Assembly (NCBI GenBank): GCA_015485495.1
Contig: WFTL01000085.1
Coordinates: 1 to 61,582 of the forward strand
Source of the DNA: Planctomycetaceae bacterium
GTDB lineage: Bacteria > Planctomycetota > Planctomycetia > Planctomycetales > Planctomycetaceae
Direction: 5' to 3'
Length of the DNA stretch: 61,582 bases
This document shows, one piece after another, positions 9,409 to 17,516 of the stretch (positions within the stretch are counted from its first letter, which is position 1; the number at the start of each line of letters is the position of its first letter). Both the position numbers and the translations under genes were made by a program. Under the pieces are notes generated by a model. That model made no database searches. It had not been told where the DNA came from and saw only the letters and a list, made by a program, of their open reading frames with translations.

Positions 9409-9948
9409 ATGGCAGACGAAGCCGAAAACACAGCAGAAGACGCCGAAGCTGGTGAAGAAGCCGCTCCGGAAAAGAAAAGCGGTCCCCTGCCGTATGTCAT
9501 CGTGGGCATTCTGGGCACTGCGTTTGGACTGGCCGTGCCGTTCCTGATTCCAACCGGCGATGTTCCGGCGGAGGAACCGGCGGAGGTGCTTCCGAAAAAG
9601 GAATACGAAGGGACAGACGTCGAAAAAACGCTCGTGGATTTCGATGAGGATGCGGTCGTTCTGAATCTGAACGATGAACAGGCGACCCGGTATCTGAGTC
9701 TGGAAATGTCGCTGGTGATTTCTCAGGAATCGCTGGCCACGTTCACAGAGAAGCTCGAAAAGAAACGCGTGGAAATGAAGAACTGGCTGATCGGGCACGT
9801 TGCCGACAAAACGCTCAAAGACATCGAAGGCAAGGCGGGGCGGAATCGTCTGCGCCGGGAAATTCTGGATCAGTTCAACGCGATCATGTTTCCGGACGGC
9901 GAAGACCGGATTTTCGACATTTACTACAAGGGGTTTGCAATCCAGTGA
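9409..9948 (+). CDS. fliL: Flagellar basal body-associated protein FliL
   Basis: 179 residues: a charged, Glu-rich cytoplasmic tail, a single transmembrane segment (YVIVGILGTAFGLAVPFLI, about residues 28-46) and a periplasmic domain. The periplasmic part (FDEDAVVLNLNDEQATRYLSLEM ... LRREILDQFNAIMF) matches the stomatin-like fold of FliL, which surrounds the stator units and supports motor torque. First gene of the plus-strand flagellar operon; its stop overlaps the GTG start of fliM. Placement directly before fliM and fliN is the usual arrangement. Confidence 0.88.
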   Translation: MADEAENTAEDAEAGEEAAPEKKSGPLPYVIVGILGTAFGLAVPFLIPTGDVPAEEPAEVLPKKEYEGTDVEKTLVDFDEDAVVLNLNDEQATRYLSLEMSLVISQESLATFTEKLEKKRVEMKNWLIGHVADKTLKDIEGKAGRNRLRREILDQFNAIMFPDGEDRIFDIYYKGFAIQ

Positions 9949-10823
9949 CATCCGCCACGGACAGTGCTGCCAGTGTGTTCACGGCTCCCCGTCGTCTGAC
10001 GGGGCAGGCCGACCGCGCGCTGTCCGGCTGGCTGACCAGTCTGTGCGGCATTCTCGCGGAAAACTGGCAGGCGCTGCTGGGCAGCAGCATCTCACTGACG
10101 GCAGGGCGTCCCGTATCGACGATCGCCGCGGCCGCGGTGGGGGGACTGCCGGATCCGGGATTCGGAGCCCGTGTGGAAATGGGCCCGGACGGTTTCCCGT
10201 CTCTGTTCGCTCTGTCCAGCCGTCTCACTCAGACGCTCGTGTACGACATGCTGGGAAATCCAGGAGACGACTGGCCGGAACCGGCGGAACTGACGCCTGC
10301 GGAACTGTCCATGACCGAACTGCTGATGGGAGAGATCTGCCGCGCGGCCAGTCAGGCGTGGCCGGAAATCGAACCGCTGCCATGCGATCTGGTCAGTGTG
10401 GTGGCCCGCCCGCGCCGCAGCCGCATTTTTTCGCCGGATACAGAAGTCGTCCTGACAACCATCACTGTCGAAACCGCGTTCGGTCCGGACGATGTGTCAT
10501 GGATCGTTCCGAAATCCGGTCTGGAATCGATCGGGATTCAGGACAGCGGTCATGAACCATCGGGATTCCATCCGGCGCCGGAACTGCGGGACCTGGCCCG
10601 GCTTCTGCCGGTGGAACTTGTCGTGGAACTGGGAACGACATCGCTGACTCTGAAACAGCTCAATGAACTCAAAGTCGGCGACTACCTGCCGCTGGATCAG
10701 CCCGTCTCCCAGCCGCTGCAGGCGCTGGTGGACGGCCGGATGCAGTGGCTGGGAATGCCCTGCCGCCTCGGAAATCGCCAGGGATTCCAGATTCTGGCCT
10801 CTCGTGGAGGATCGGATTCATGA
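9945..10823 (+). CDS. fliM: Flagellar motor switch protein FliM-like (divergent)
   Basis: 292 residues from a GTG at 9945 that overlaps the fliL stop (GTGA). The middle shows FliM-like features (ELTPAELSMTELLMGEICRAASQAWPEIEPLPC), and residues 220-285 form a SpoA/FliMN C-terminal domain (LPVELVVELGTTSLTLKQLNELKVGDYLPLDQPVSQPLQALVDGRMQWLGMPCRLGNRQGFQI). The N-terminal CheY-binding segment of classic FliM (LSQxEIDALL) is not evident, so control by phospho-CheY may differ. Position between fliL and fliN supports the assignment; the central domain is quite divergent. Confidence 0.85.
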   Translation: MTSATDSAASVFTAPRRLTGQADRALSGWLTSLCGILAENWQALLGSSISLTAGRPVSTIAAAAVGGLPDPGFGARVEMGPDGFPSLFALSSRLTQTLVYDMLGNPGDDWPEPAELTPAELSMTELLMGEICRAASQAWPEIEPLPCDLVSVVARPRRSRIFSPDTEVVLTTITVETAFGPDDVSWIVPKSGLESIGIQDSGHEPSGFHPAPELRDLARLLPVELVVELGTTSLTLKQLNELKVGDYLPLDQPVSQPLQALVDGRMQWLGMPCRLGNRQGFQILASRGGSDS

Positions 10824-11230
10824 GCGAAGGCACAGAATCTCAGACAGACGCTTCAGCCGATCCGGCTGCCGATCCGGCCGCACAGATCAGTGACAGCGCG
10901 GCCGAACCCACGGTGCACCCGGCGGAGTTTCCGGATGCAGCGCCCACGCGTCATCGCGGCTCCATGCCTCTGGAACGTTTTTCCGACGTTCAGGTGGAAG
11001 TGGCTGTGGAAATCGGCCGGGTCACGATGTCCATTGGAGATCTGCTGAATCTGGGGCATGGTTCCGTCGTGGAACTCAACCGGGCTCTGTCGGATCCGGT
11101 GTCCGTCATGGCGCAGGGTGTGCGCATCGCCAGTGGCGAAGTGGTGGTCGTGGATGACCGCTTCGCCGTGAGGATCACAGAAATCGCCCGCGCCGACGAT
11201 CTGTCGTCTGCGACGGAGGATGCGGCATGA
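10820..11230 (+). CDS. fliN: Flagellar motor switch protein FliN
   Basis: 136 residues from the ATG at 10820, which overlaps the fliM stop as ATGA. A 50-residue Ala/Asp-rich N-terminal tail is followed by the SpoA domain: FSDVQVEVAVEIGRVTMSIGDLLNLGHGSVVELNRALSDPVSVMAQGVRIASGEVVVVDDRFAVRITEI. This is the standard FliN C-terminal domain of the cytoplasmic C-ring. Its stop overlaps the fliO start as ATGA. Confidence 0.93.
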   Translation: MSEGTESQTDASADPAADPAAQISDSAAEPTVHPAEFPDAAPTRHRGSMPLERFSDVQVEVAVEIGRVTMSIGDLLNLGHGSVVELNRALSDPVSVMAQGVRIASGEVVVVDDRFAVRITEIARADDLSSATEDAA

Positions 11231-11946
11231 CGCTTCTTCGGCTGATTGTTCTGCTGACGGCCGTCCTTCCGGGGGACACCGTACCGGCCGCCGGGCTGAC
11301 GCTGCAGCCGGTTTCCGACGATGCGGTGCCGTTGCGCTCTGTTCCGTCTCCGGTGGTGTATCGCCCTGCGTGGTCCGCCCAGGCGGCTTCCGGATCGGCA
11401 TCGCGGTCTTCCGAATGGTCCGGGTCGTCCAGGTGGTCGGAGACTTCCGGCCGGCCGCGGGTGCTCCGGATGTCTGCCACGGTCCGGTCCGGTGATGGTT
11501 CTTCAGATGCCGGCGGACCGACGGAATCGCGTTCCTTGCCGGACGGGGCGGGGCAGCGGCCGTTTCTGGATCTTTCGCAGAGGGATTCCCGTTCTGAAGC
11601 GGAACCGATGGCTTCCGGCAGGGCGGAAACCAGTGACATGTTTGTGCGGCTGGCGGTGTGGACCGTCATTGTTCTGGGATTATGTGTGCTCACGGTTCTG
11701 GGACTGCGACGCTGGCAGCAGCGGCAGGGCATTCTGCCTTCCGGCAGCGGAACATCCCGCATTCTGGAAACGCTCGCTCTGGGCCCCGGGCGAGCGGTTT
11801 CGCTGGTGCAGCTGGGCGACGTGCAGGCGATGGTGGGAACCGACGGCGGCGGAATCCGGACGATTGTTCTGGTGCCGCCGGCTTTTGAGGAACAACTGAG
11901 TCATTACGGCGAAGACGGGACGGATGACGGGGCTCCCGCAGTCTGA
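11227..11946 (+). CDS. fliO: Flagellar biosynthesis protein FliO
   Basis: 239 residues. An N-terminal signal-like segment (LLRLIVLLTAVLPGDTVPA) is followed by a Ser/Arg-rich periplasmic linker, a transmembrane segment (LAVWTVIVLGLCVLTVLGLRRW, about residues 141-162) and a cytoplasmic FliO domain (SRILETLALGPGRAVSLVQLGDVQAMVGTDGGGIRTIVLV). FliO assists assembly of the FliP ring of the flagellar type III export gate. The long low-complexity linker is unusual but the C-terminal domain and the position before fliP are diagnostic. Confidence 0.88.
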   Translation: MTLLRLIVLLTAVLPGDTVPAAGLTLQPVSDDAVPLRSVPSPVVYRPAWSAQAASGSASRSSEWSGSSRWSETSGRPRVLRMSATVRSGDGSSDAGGPTESRSLPDGAGQRPFLDLSQRDSRSEAEPMASGRAETSDMFVRLAVWTVIVLGLCVLTVLGLRRWQQRQGILPSGSGTSRILETLALGPGRAVSLVQLGDVQAMVGTDGGGIRTIVLVPPAFEEQLSHYGEDGTDDGAPAV

Positions 11947-11990
11947 CGGGTGATGCATCGGACAGTTTCAGCCGGACGCAGGACAGCGGA

Positions 11991-12668
11991 ATGGAATCGG
12001 CCAGCACAATGCAGCAGATCGTGGAATCCGGGGGATTCCAGGGTCTGTCTCCTCAACTGAAAGTCGCCCTGTTTCTGGGCGGCATGGTGCTGATTTCGTC
12101 CGCCCTGGTGACGATGACGGCGTTCACCCGCATCATCATCGTCCTGTCTTTCGTGCGGAGGGCTCTGGCGACACAGGAAATTCCCCCCACTCAGGTGATT
12201 CTGGGACTGTCCCTGTTTCTGACGATGTTCGTGATGGGACCGACTCTGACGCGCATCGAACAGGATGCCGTGCGGCCGTATCTGGAAGAGGAGATTACCG
12301 GCGACGTGGCGTTTCAGCAGGGCCTGGCCGCTCTGCAGGACTTCATGCTGCGTCAGACGCGCAAAGCCGACATTGCCCTGTTCGCCAGAATCGCCCGGAT
12401 CCGGTCGATTTCGACACCGCAGGACACCCCCATGCGGGTGCTCATCCCCGCCTACGTGATCAGTGAACTGAAGACCGCCTTCATCATGGGGTTCTGTCTG
12501 TACATCCCCTTCATGCTGATCGATCTGGTGGTTTCCGTCATTCTGATGTCTCTGGGCATGATGATGATGCCGCCCATGGTGATTTCGACTCCGTTCAAGA
12601 TTCTGCTGTTCGTGATGGTCGACGGCTGGCAGCTCATCGCCCGCGTGCTCAGTACGAGCTTTCACTGA
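11991..12668 (+). CDS. fliP: Flagellar export gate protein FliP
   Basis: 225 residues. LVTMTAFTRIIIVLSFVRRALATQEIPPTQVILGLSLFLTMFVMGP and the C-terminal ISELKTAFIMGFCLYIPFMLIDLVVSVILMSLGMMMMPPMVISTPFKILLFVMVDGW are hallmark FliP sequences. Four transmembrane segments are visible. It is slightly shorter than usual (about 245) and the typical cleavable signal peptide is not obvious. FliP forms the core of the export gate with FliQ and FliR, but neither of those follows here. A 13-nt tandem duplication spans the stop codon. Confidence 0.95.
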   Translation: MESASTMQQIVESGGFQGLSPQLKVALFLGGMVLISSALVTMTAFTRIIIVLSFVRRALATQEIPPTQVILGLSLFLTMFVMGPTLTRIEQDAVRPYLEEEITGDVAFQQGLAALQDFMLRQTRKADIALFARIARIRSISTPQDTPMRVLIPAYVISELKTAFIMGFCLYIPFMLIDLVVSVILMSLGMMMMPPMVISTPFKILLFVMVDGWQLIARVLSTSFH

Positions 12669-12684
12669 CGGCTTTCACTGACGG
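12659..12684 (+). repeat. Tandem duplication of 13 nt across the fliP stop codon
   Basis: The unit TTTCACTGACGGC occurs twice in direct succession (12659-12671 and 12672-12684), so the end of fliP including its TGA is duplicated. Only the first TGA is used. It looks like a replication-slippage product. Confidence 0.85.
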
Positions 12685-12772
12685 CGGCAGCCGCTCGGGG
12701 GGCTCCCCGACAGATGTCTTCGACACACAGAACACGCAACCCACAGACCCACCTGTTCCCGGCTGATATCGG

Positions 12773-14950
12773 ATGACCGACAGCACTCTTCCATCTGGCT
12801 CTCCCGGCGACATTCTGAAGCAGAGCGAGACTCTGCTGTCAGCCGCGATGCTGGTCGGGCTGATGGTCATGCTCGTCCCGCTGCCTCCGGCCCTGCTGGA
12901 TGCTCTGCTGGCCATGAATCTGGGAGTCACCACGCTGCTGCTGCTGGTGACTCTGGGAACCCGAAAGGCGATGGAACTGTCGGTGTTTCCGTCGCTGCTG
13001 CTGCTGCTGACGCTGTACCGTCTGTCTTTGAACGTGGCCACGACGCGTCTGATTCTGCTGGACGGTTATGCGGGAAACATCGTGACGGCCTTCGGCAACT
13101 ATGTCGTGGGTGGACAACTGGTTGTGGGGCTCGTCATCTTTCTGATTCTGGTGACCATTCAGTTCATGGTCATCACCAAGGGAGCCGGCCGGGTGTCTGA
13201 AGTCGCCGCCCGGTTCACTCTGGATGCCCTGCCCGGAAAGCAGATGGCCATCGATGCGGAACTGTCCGCCGGACAGATCGATGGAGCCCAGGCCCGCCGC
13301 CGCCGTGACGAACTGGCCCATGAAGCCGAATTCTACGGGGCAATGGACGGGGCCAGCAAATTCGTGCGTGGCGATGCCATCGCCGGTCTGATCATCACGG
13401 GTGTCAATCTGGTTGGCGGGGTCATCATCGGGATGACCAGCAACGGACTGACGTTTTCCGAATCGATCCATCGCTACTCGATTCTGACCGTCGGTGACGG
13501 CCTGGTGTCTCAGATTCCCGCTCTGATCATCGCCACCACGGCCGGCGTTCTGGTGACCAAGACCAGTTCGGACGACAGCCTGGGTGAAGAAATCCGCAGC
13601 CAGATGCTGCGCAGCACGCGTCCTGTCTGGACAGGAGCCGGCATCCTGTCTCTGATCGCTCTGATGCCCGGCCTGCCGAAGATTCCCTTTTTCGGTGTGG
13701 CTGCCGCTTTGCTTCTGATGTTCGGGCGTCCCCGCAAAGAAACGCCTGCGGCCGAAACGGACCCCGCGGCCGAAGCAGAAACCGATTCGGATCAGGACGA
13801 CACGGAAACTCTGGAACGGTTTCTGCTGTCGGACCGGGCTGTCGTGGAACTGGGAAGTGCTCTGGCTCCGTTCATTCGCGGCACGCGCCAGGCCAAAGGT
13901 CTGGCCGAACGCATCACGGCCATGCGCCGCGAGTTCTCTCAGAACCGCGGCAACTGGATTCCTCCGATTCGTGTCATCAGCAATCAGACACTGGAACCGG
14001 ATGAATACCGCATCCTCATCGGCGGCCGCCGTGTGGGCAGCGCCGACCTGCGGCCGGAAAAACTTCTGGCCATTCTTCCGGAAGGACTGTCTGTGAACCT
14101 GGCGGGTGAGCCGGCCGTCGAACCGGCCTTCGGACTGGAATCGCGCTGGATCGACCCGGAAATGCGTGTTCTGGCCGAACGGCAGGGCTGCACGGTGGTC
14201 GATCCGCTCAGCGTGCTGATCACCCACCTGGGAGAAGTTCTCAAACGACACGCGCACGAGCTGCTGACACGCGAATCGCTGGCCCAGATGCTGCGGCACA
14301 TCGAAAAATACGCGCCGGCCATCGTGGAAGAAATCAAACCGGAAACCATCCGCATGGGCACCCTGCATCAGGTGCTCGTGCGTCTGGCCGAAGACCGGAT
14401 TCCTCTTTCCGACTTCGCCTACATTCTGGAAACCATCGTCAACAATGCCTACGGAGTCGACAACGTGGATGAACTGGTCGACCTGGTGCGGGTCGATCTG
14501 GGACGTCTGGTGTGTGAGCCGTATCGGGACAGCGAAGGCCGCCTGCGTGTCCTGACCATGGAACCGCAGCTCGATATGCATCTGCGCCGCTGTCTGCACA
14601 ACGGCCAGCTCGCAGTGGCCCCCGGTCCTCTCAGCCGACTCATCGAAGCCGCCGTGAATGCCTGGTCGGCAGCCCGGCGTCTGGATCAGCCGCTGGCCCT
14701 GCTGGTCGACCAGCAGCTTCGCAGACCGTTTCGGCGTCTTCTGGCCCGATCTGCACCGGAACTGGGCATCATTGCCTACCAGGAGGTTCCTGGCGACATG
14801 ATCATCGATTCGGCCGACGAACTGAGAATGGATCAGATTTTCGAAACGACACCAGCACCGGACACACCACCGGCCTCCCCCGGCATTCCGCTGCCGCCGT
14901 CCGCCGGACTTCCTGAAACGCCGGCTGCCGGACATCGGGAGGCGGCCTGA
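12773..14950 (+). CDS. flhA: Flagellar biosynthesis protein FlhA
   Basis: 725 residues, near the usual 690-720. The N-terminal half has eight or so membrane segments. The cytoplasmic loop around VITKGAGRVSEVAARFTLDALPGKQMAIDAELSAGQID matches the FHIPEP signature, followed by RRDELAHEAEFYGAMDGASKFVRGDAIAG. The C-terminal half is the substrate- and chaperone-docking domain (ESRWIDPEMRVLAERQGCTVVDPLSVLITHLGEVLKRHAHELLTRE). FlhA forms the nonameric ring of the flagellar export gate. It starts 104 nt after fliP, with no coding sequence between. The stop overlaps the next ATG at 14950. Confidence 0.97.
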   Translation: MTDSTLPSGSPGDILKQSETLLSAAMLVGLMVMLVPLPPALLDALLAMNLGVTTLLLLVTLGTRKAMELSVFPSLLLLLTLYRLSLNVATTRLILLDGYAGNIVTAFGNYVVGGQLVVGLVIFLILVTIQFMVITKGAGRVSEVAARFTLDALPGKQMAIDAELSAGQIDGAQARRRRDELAHEAEFYGAMDGASKFVRGDAIAGLIITGVNLVGGVIIGMTSNGLTFSESIHRYSILTVGDGLVSQIPALIIATTAGVLVTKTSSDDSLGEEIRSQMLRSTRPVWTGAGILSLIALMPGLPKIPFFGVAAALLLMFGRPRKETPAAETDPAAEAETDSDQDDTETLERFLLSDRAVVELGSALAPFIRGTRQAKGLAERITAMRREFSQNRGNWIPPIRVISNQTLEPDEYRILIGGRRVGSADLRPEKLLAILPEGLSVNLAGEPAVEPAFGLESRWIDPEMRVLAERQGCTVVDPLSVLITHLGEVLKRHAHELLTRESLAQMLRHIEKYAPAIVEEIKPETIRMGTLHQVLVRLAEDRIPLSDFAYILETIVNNAYGVDNVDELVDLVRVDLGRLVCEPYRDSEGRLRVLTMEPQLDMHLRRCLHNGQLAVAPGPLSRLIEAAVNAWSAARRLDQPLALLVDQQLRRPFRRLLARSAPELGIIAYQEVPGDMIIDSADELRMDQIFETTPAPDTPPASPGIPLPPSAGLPETPAAGHREAA

Positions 14951-15153
14951 TGAGTCGAATCAGACAGGCGGAGGATTTCCCGTGGGGCCGCTGCGTCGGA
15001 CTGCTGGTGGCCTGCGCGGCCACGATTGCCGGAGCCCTCCAGGGGACATCCCCGGCCCATCTGCTGTTCCGTGTGACGGTGAGCGGACTGGTGGCAGGAC
15101 TGGCTGTCCGCTGGTTCAGCCGTCTGGTGATCACAGCCGCCCGCAGCCGCTGA
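14950..15153 (+). CDS. Small membrane protein in the flagellar operon
   Basis: 67 residues. Its ATG overlaps the flhA stop by one base (TGATG), so translational coupling is likely. Two hydrophobic stretches (CVGLLVACAATIAGALQG and LLFRVTVSGLVAGLAVRWF) suggest a two-pass membrane protein with a basic C-terminal tail (RLVITAARSR). I do not recognise the family; FliQ is a similarly small two-helix protein but the sequences do not resemble each other. Confidence 0.6.
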   Translation: MSRIRQAEDFPWGRCVGLLVACAATIAGALQGTSPAHLLFRVTVSGLVAGLAVRWFSRLVITAARSR

Positions 15154-15195
15154 CGAGCAGCCGGATCTTCATCACTGACCGCAGGAAAACAGGAC

Positions 15196-15450
15196 ATGAC
15201 TGCCACAACGAGAATTCTTCCCGGAACGGCTGTGCGGGTCAGCGACGCGCCCATTCGCGTGGGTGACATTCAGGCGCTGCGAGCCATGAACCCGCCGCCC
15301 GGCGACAGCAGTCCGCCGCACGAAACCACTCTGCGTGTGGAACACGATGCGGCCGGCAACGTCGCCCGCATCCACGTGCAGTGCCGCTGCGGCGAAGAAT
15401 CGGTCATCGTCTGTGAATATGCCGACCGACCGGCGTCTCAGGGAGCGTGA
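15196..15450 (+). CDS. Hypothetical protein, 84 residues, flagellar operon
   Basis: Soluble, no membrane segment or signal. The C-terminal half predicts beta strands (ETTLRVEHDAAGNVARIHVQCRCGEESVIVCEYAD) with two closely spaced Cys (CRC). It starts 42 nt after the preceding small gene, and its stop is shared with the next gene (GTG at 15447 overlaps TGA). Possibly a flagellar accessory protein by context; no function can be assigned from sequence. Confidence 0.6.
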   Translation: MTATTRILPGTAVRVSDAPIRVGDIQALRAMNPPPGDSSPPHETTLRVEHDAAGNVARIHVQCRCGEESVIVCEYADRPASQGA

Positions 15451-15452
15451 AC

Positions 15453-16106
15453 ATGCATGCATCTGCATTCGAATTTCGGAAACCGCGATCCGCTGTCCGG
15501 CTGGTCTGCCTGACCGGGCTGTCCCTGGCAGTTCTGCCTGGCTGCGCCGTCGTCCCTCCACCGGCGGTGGTCGGCCACCCGGGCGAGTCCGGTCACTGCG
15601 GCCACTGTCATCGGTCCTCTGCAGCCGGTCCGGTTTACGATCCGTCTGCGACGGCTCCGCAGACCTATTCCCCGGCGCCCTCGACACCAGGTCCCGCCAT
15701 GCCGCAGCCGGTTCCTCCCGAAACACCGCCGGATGCGTCTTCGGCCCTGCCGATGGACATGTCGGCAGATGCAAAAAGTTCTGCCGCTCTGCGGGAATGC
15801 GACGCCCTGCGGCAGGAAGCCGAAGCTGTCCGCATCCGCCTCGATCAGCTCCAGACAGAACTCGAACGCGAACGGCAGGAACGGGAATCCGTCCAGGAAT
15901 CTCTGGCAGCCACAAATGCGCGGGTCGGTGAACTGTCCTCCGAACTCGAGTTCTGGAAGAACGAAGTGCGGCGCATCGATGAAGAAGCAGAACGCCAGCA
16001 CGAAGACGATCTGGCGTCTCTGGAAGCCATCGCCGATCTCGTGTCGCGTCTGCCTGCACCGGAACCGGCTTCCGAAGAATCCGATTCCGACGGGGCCTCA
16101 CAGTGA
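15453..16106 (+). CDS. Putative lipoprotein with coiled coil
   Basis: 217 residues from ATG 15453; a GTG at 15447 overlapping the upstream stop is an equally coupled alternative adding two residues. LVCLTGLSLAVLPGCAVVPPP is a lipoprotein signal with a lipobox ending in Cys. A Pro-rich linker with HCGHCH (about residues 43-48, possible metal binding) follows, then a strong coiled coil (LRECDALRQEAEAVRIRLDQLQTELERERQERESVQESLAATNARVGELSSELEFWKNEVRR). Last gene of the flagellar operon. Similar in layout to the OmpA-type lipoprotein at 21.5 kb but lacking the OmpA domain. Confidence 0.75.
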   Translation: MHASAFEFRKPRSAVRLVCLTGLSLAVLPGCAVVPPPAVVGHPGESGHCGHCHRSSAAGPVYDPSATAPQTYSPAPSTPGPAMPQPVPPETPPDASSALPMDMSADAKSSAALRECDALRQEAEAVRIRLDQLQTELERERQERESVQESLAATNARVGELSSELEFWKNEVRRIDEEAERQHEDDLASLEAIADLVSRLPAPEPASEESDSDGASQ

Positions 16107-16207
16107 TTCGCTCCCAGTGATCTGTCCGCCGTCGATGTGAAATCGGCCGGCTGCTTCGACACGGAATTCGGCACGGGAGTCGCTTTGACACGGGAATCGC
16201 CGGCGGA

Positions 16208-16588
16208 TCAGACGACGATCGTCCGCCCGCCCTGCTGACGAGACACGCCCACAACCAGATAGTCCACATCCGCCGTCCCGGTGTTCTGCATGTCATGGAC
16301 TTCGAGAGCATCGACGATGACGGTGTCGCCGGCTGTCAGATCGACGACCGATTCATTGATCCGCATCCGCGCCGTGCCGCCGATCATTACGAAGATTTCC
16401 TGCATGTCTTCGTGATAGTGCGGCCGAAAAGATGCGCCGATCGGCAGCCGGGCTCGATTGACCATCATCACCTGGCCGCTGCAGATGTCGTCGGCTGTGG
16501 CCAGCACCCGTTTCCACACACCGGGGCGGGCGGGATCTTCATGCGATGCGGGAACTTCCGGACATGCGTCGGCGGCGATGTATTTCAT
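16208..16588 (-). CDS. Cupin domain protein
   Basis: 126 residues from the ATG at 16588. RPHYHEDMQEIFVMIGGTARMRINE carries the His-x-His-(x)4-Glu cupin metal motif, and DALEVHDMQN the second-motif His. A single-domain cupin of this size could be an isomerase, a dioxygenase-like protein or a ligand sensor; nothing here decides. It follows the ABC exporter genes on the same strand after 73 nt. Confidence 0.85.
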   Translation of the reverse strand: MKYIAADACPEVPASHEDPARPGVWKRVLATADDICSGQVMMVNRARLPIGASFRPHYHEDMQEIFVMIGGTARMRINESVVDLTAGDTVIVDALEVHDMQNTGTADVDYLVVGVSRQQGGRTIVV

Positions 16589-16661
16589 CACAGGGCGTCC
16601 TGTCTTGTGAGAATCCGAAACCCGGTCCGGCCGGCCGGCATCCGGACCGATCGGTTCCCTG

Positions 16662-17483
16662 TCACGTGTTTCGGAATCCGGCCAGCCCCACCACGAAGAA
16701 CACGGCACTGAACAGCAGCAGCATCCCGCAGCATCCGGCGACAGCTCCCACATCCGGATACGGCGATACGAGGATTTCGCGGTAGGCTTCCAGAGCCCAG
16801 GCATGGGGGGTTGCCAGGCTGATCTGGCGGGACAGTTCGGGCATCCAGTGGCGAGGCACCAGGCAGCCGCTGATTCCCGCGGTGCCCAGAACAAGCAGGT
16901 TGCCCCAGGCGGATACCTGCGCATCGGACCGCACCCAGACGGCAAAGGCCAGTCCCAGAGTCACGGCGGCCAGCGAGGTACTTCCTGCCAGGGGCACAAG
17001 CAGTTCCGGGCGGGCCCCGGGCGACATGCCGAACAGGAAGATTCCCGAAAGCAGCAGAACCGCGGTCTGGATCACTGACACGACGAAAAAGGGCAGCATT
17101 TTTCCCAGCAGGATGGCGGTCGAAGAAATGGGTGCCATCTGCAGACGCTGCAGGGTTCCCAGTTCCCGTTCCTGAAGAAACGACCGTCCCATGATGCTGA
17201 CCAGGAAAAACACGAACAGAACCGTGTATCCGGGAACGATCGAACGATACACGCGGTGTTCCGGTGATGCACCGACGGGCCGGATGCTGTCGGTCGATGC
17301 GGGGCTTCCGGCCGATTCGACCGCTGCGGAACGGCGGTCCGAATCGGCCGCCATGCGTCCGGCGGACGAACCGATGACCGCCATCAGAATCAATGGCAGC
17401 ACCAGCAGAACCACAAAGGCCCGGCGGTCCCGCGACAGCAGCCGCAGATCCTTGCATGTGATGATCAGTGCGTCTCGGAACAT
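16662..17483 (-). CDS. ABC-2 type transporter permease
   Basis: 273 residues from the ATG at 17483 (an in-frame ATG at 17504 adds seven residues). One N-terminal membrane helix (FVVLLVLPLILMAVIG), a large extracytoplasmic loop and five C-terminal helices, the layout of ABC-2 and NatB-like permeases. GRSFLQERELGTLQRLQMAPISSTAILLGK is the conserved cytoplasmic elbow before helix 2. It lies just downstream of its ATPase and forms an exporter with it. Substrate unknown (drug, lipid or sodium exporters share this form). Confidence 0.9.
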   Translation of the reverse strand: MFRDALIITCKDLRLLSRDRRAFVVLLVLPLILMAVIGSSAGRMAADSDRRSAAVESAGSPASTDSIRPVGASPEHRVYRSIVPGYTVLFVFFLVSIMGRSFLQERELGTLQRLQMAPISSTAILLGKMLPFFVVSVIQTAVLLLSGIFLFGMSPGARPELLVPLAGSTSLAAVTLGLAFAVWVRSDAQVSAWGNLLVLGTAGISGCLVPRHWMPELSRQISLATPHAWALEAYREILVSPYPDVGAVAGCCGMLLLFSAVFFVVGLAGFRNT

Positions 17484-17516
17484 GAAGCGTTCCTGTCGGA
17501 GCAACGACGGCAGAAA

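Noticed and set aside
12839-14935. Minus-strand open frame of 698 codons
   Set aside because: Entirely antisense to flhA; its composition (His, Arg, Gln, Phe repeats) is that of a mirror frame.
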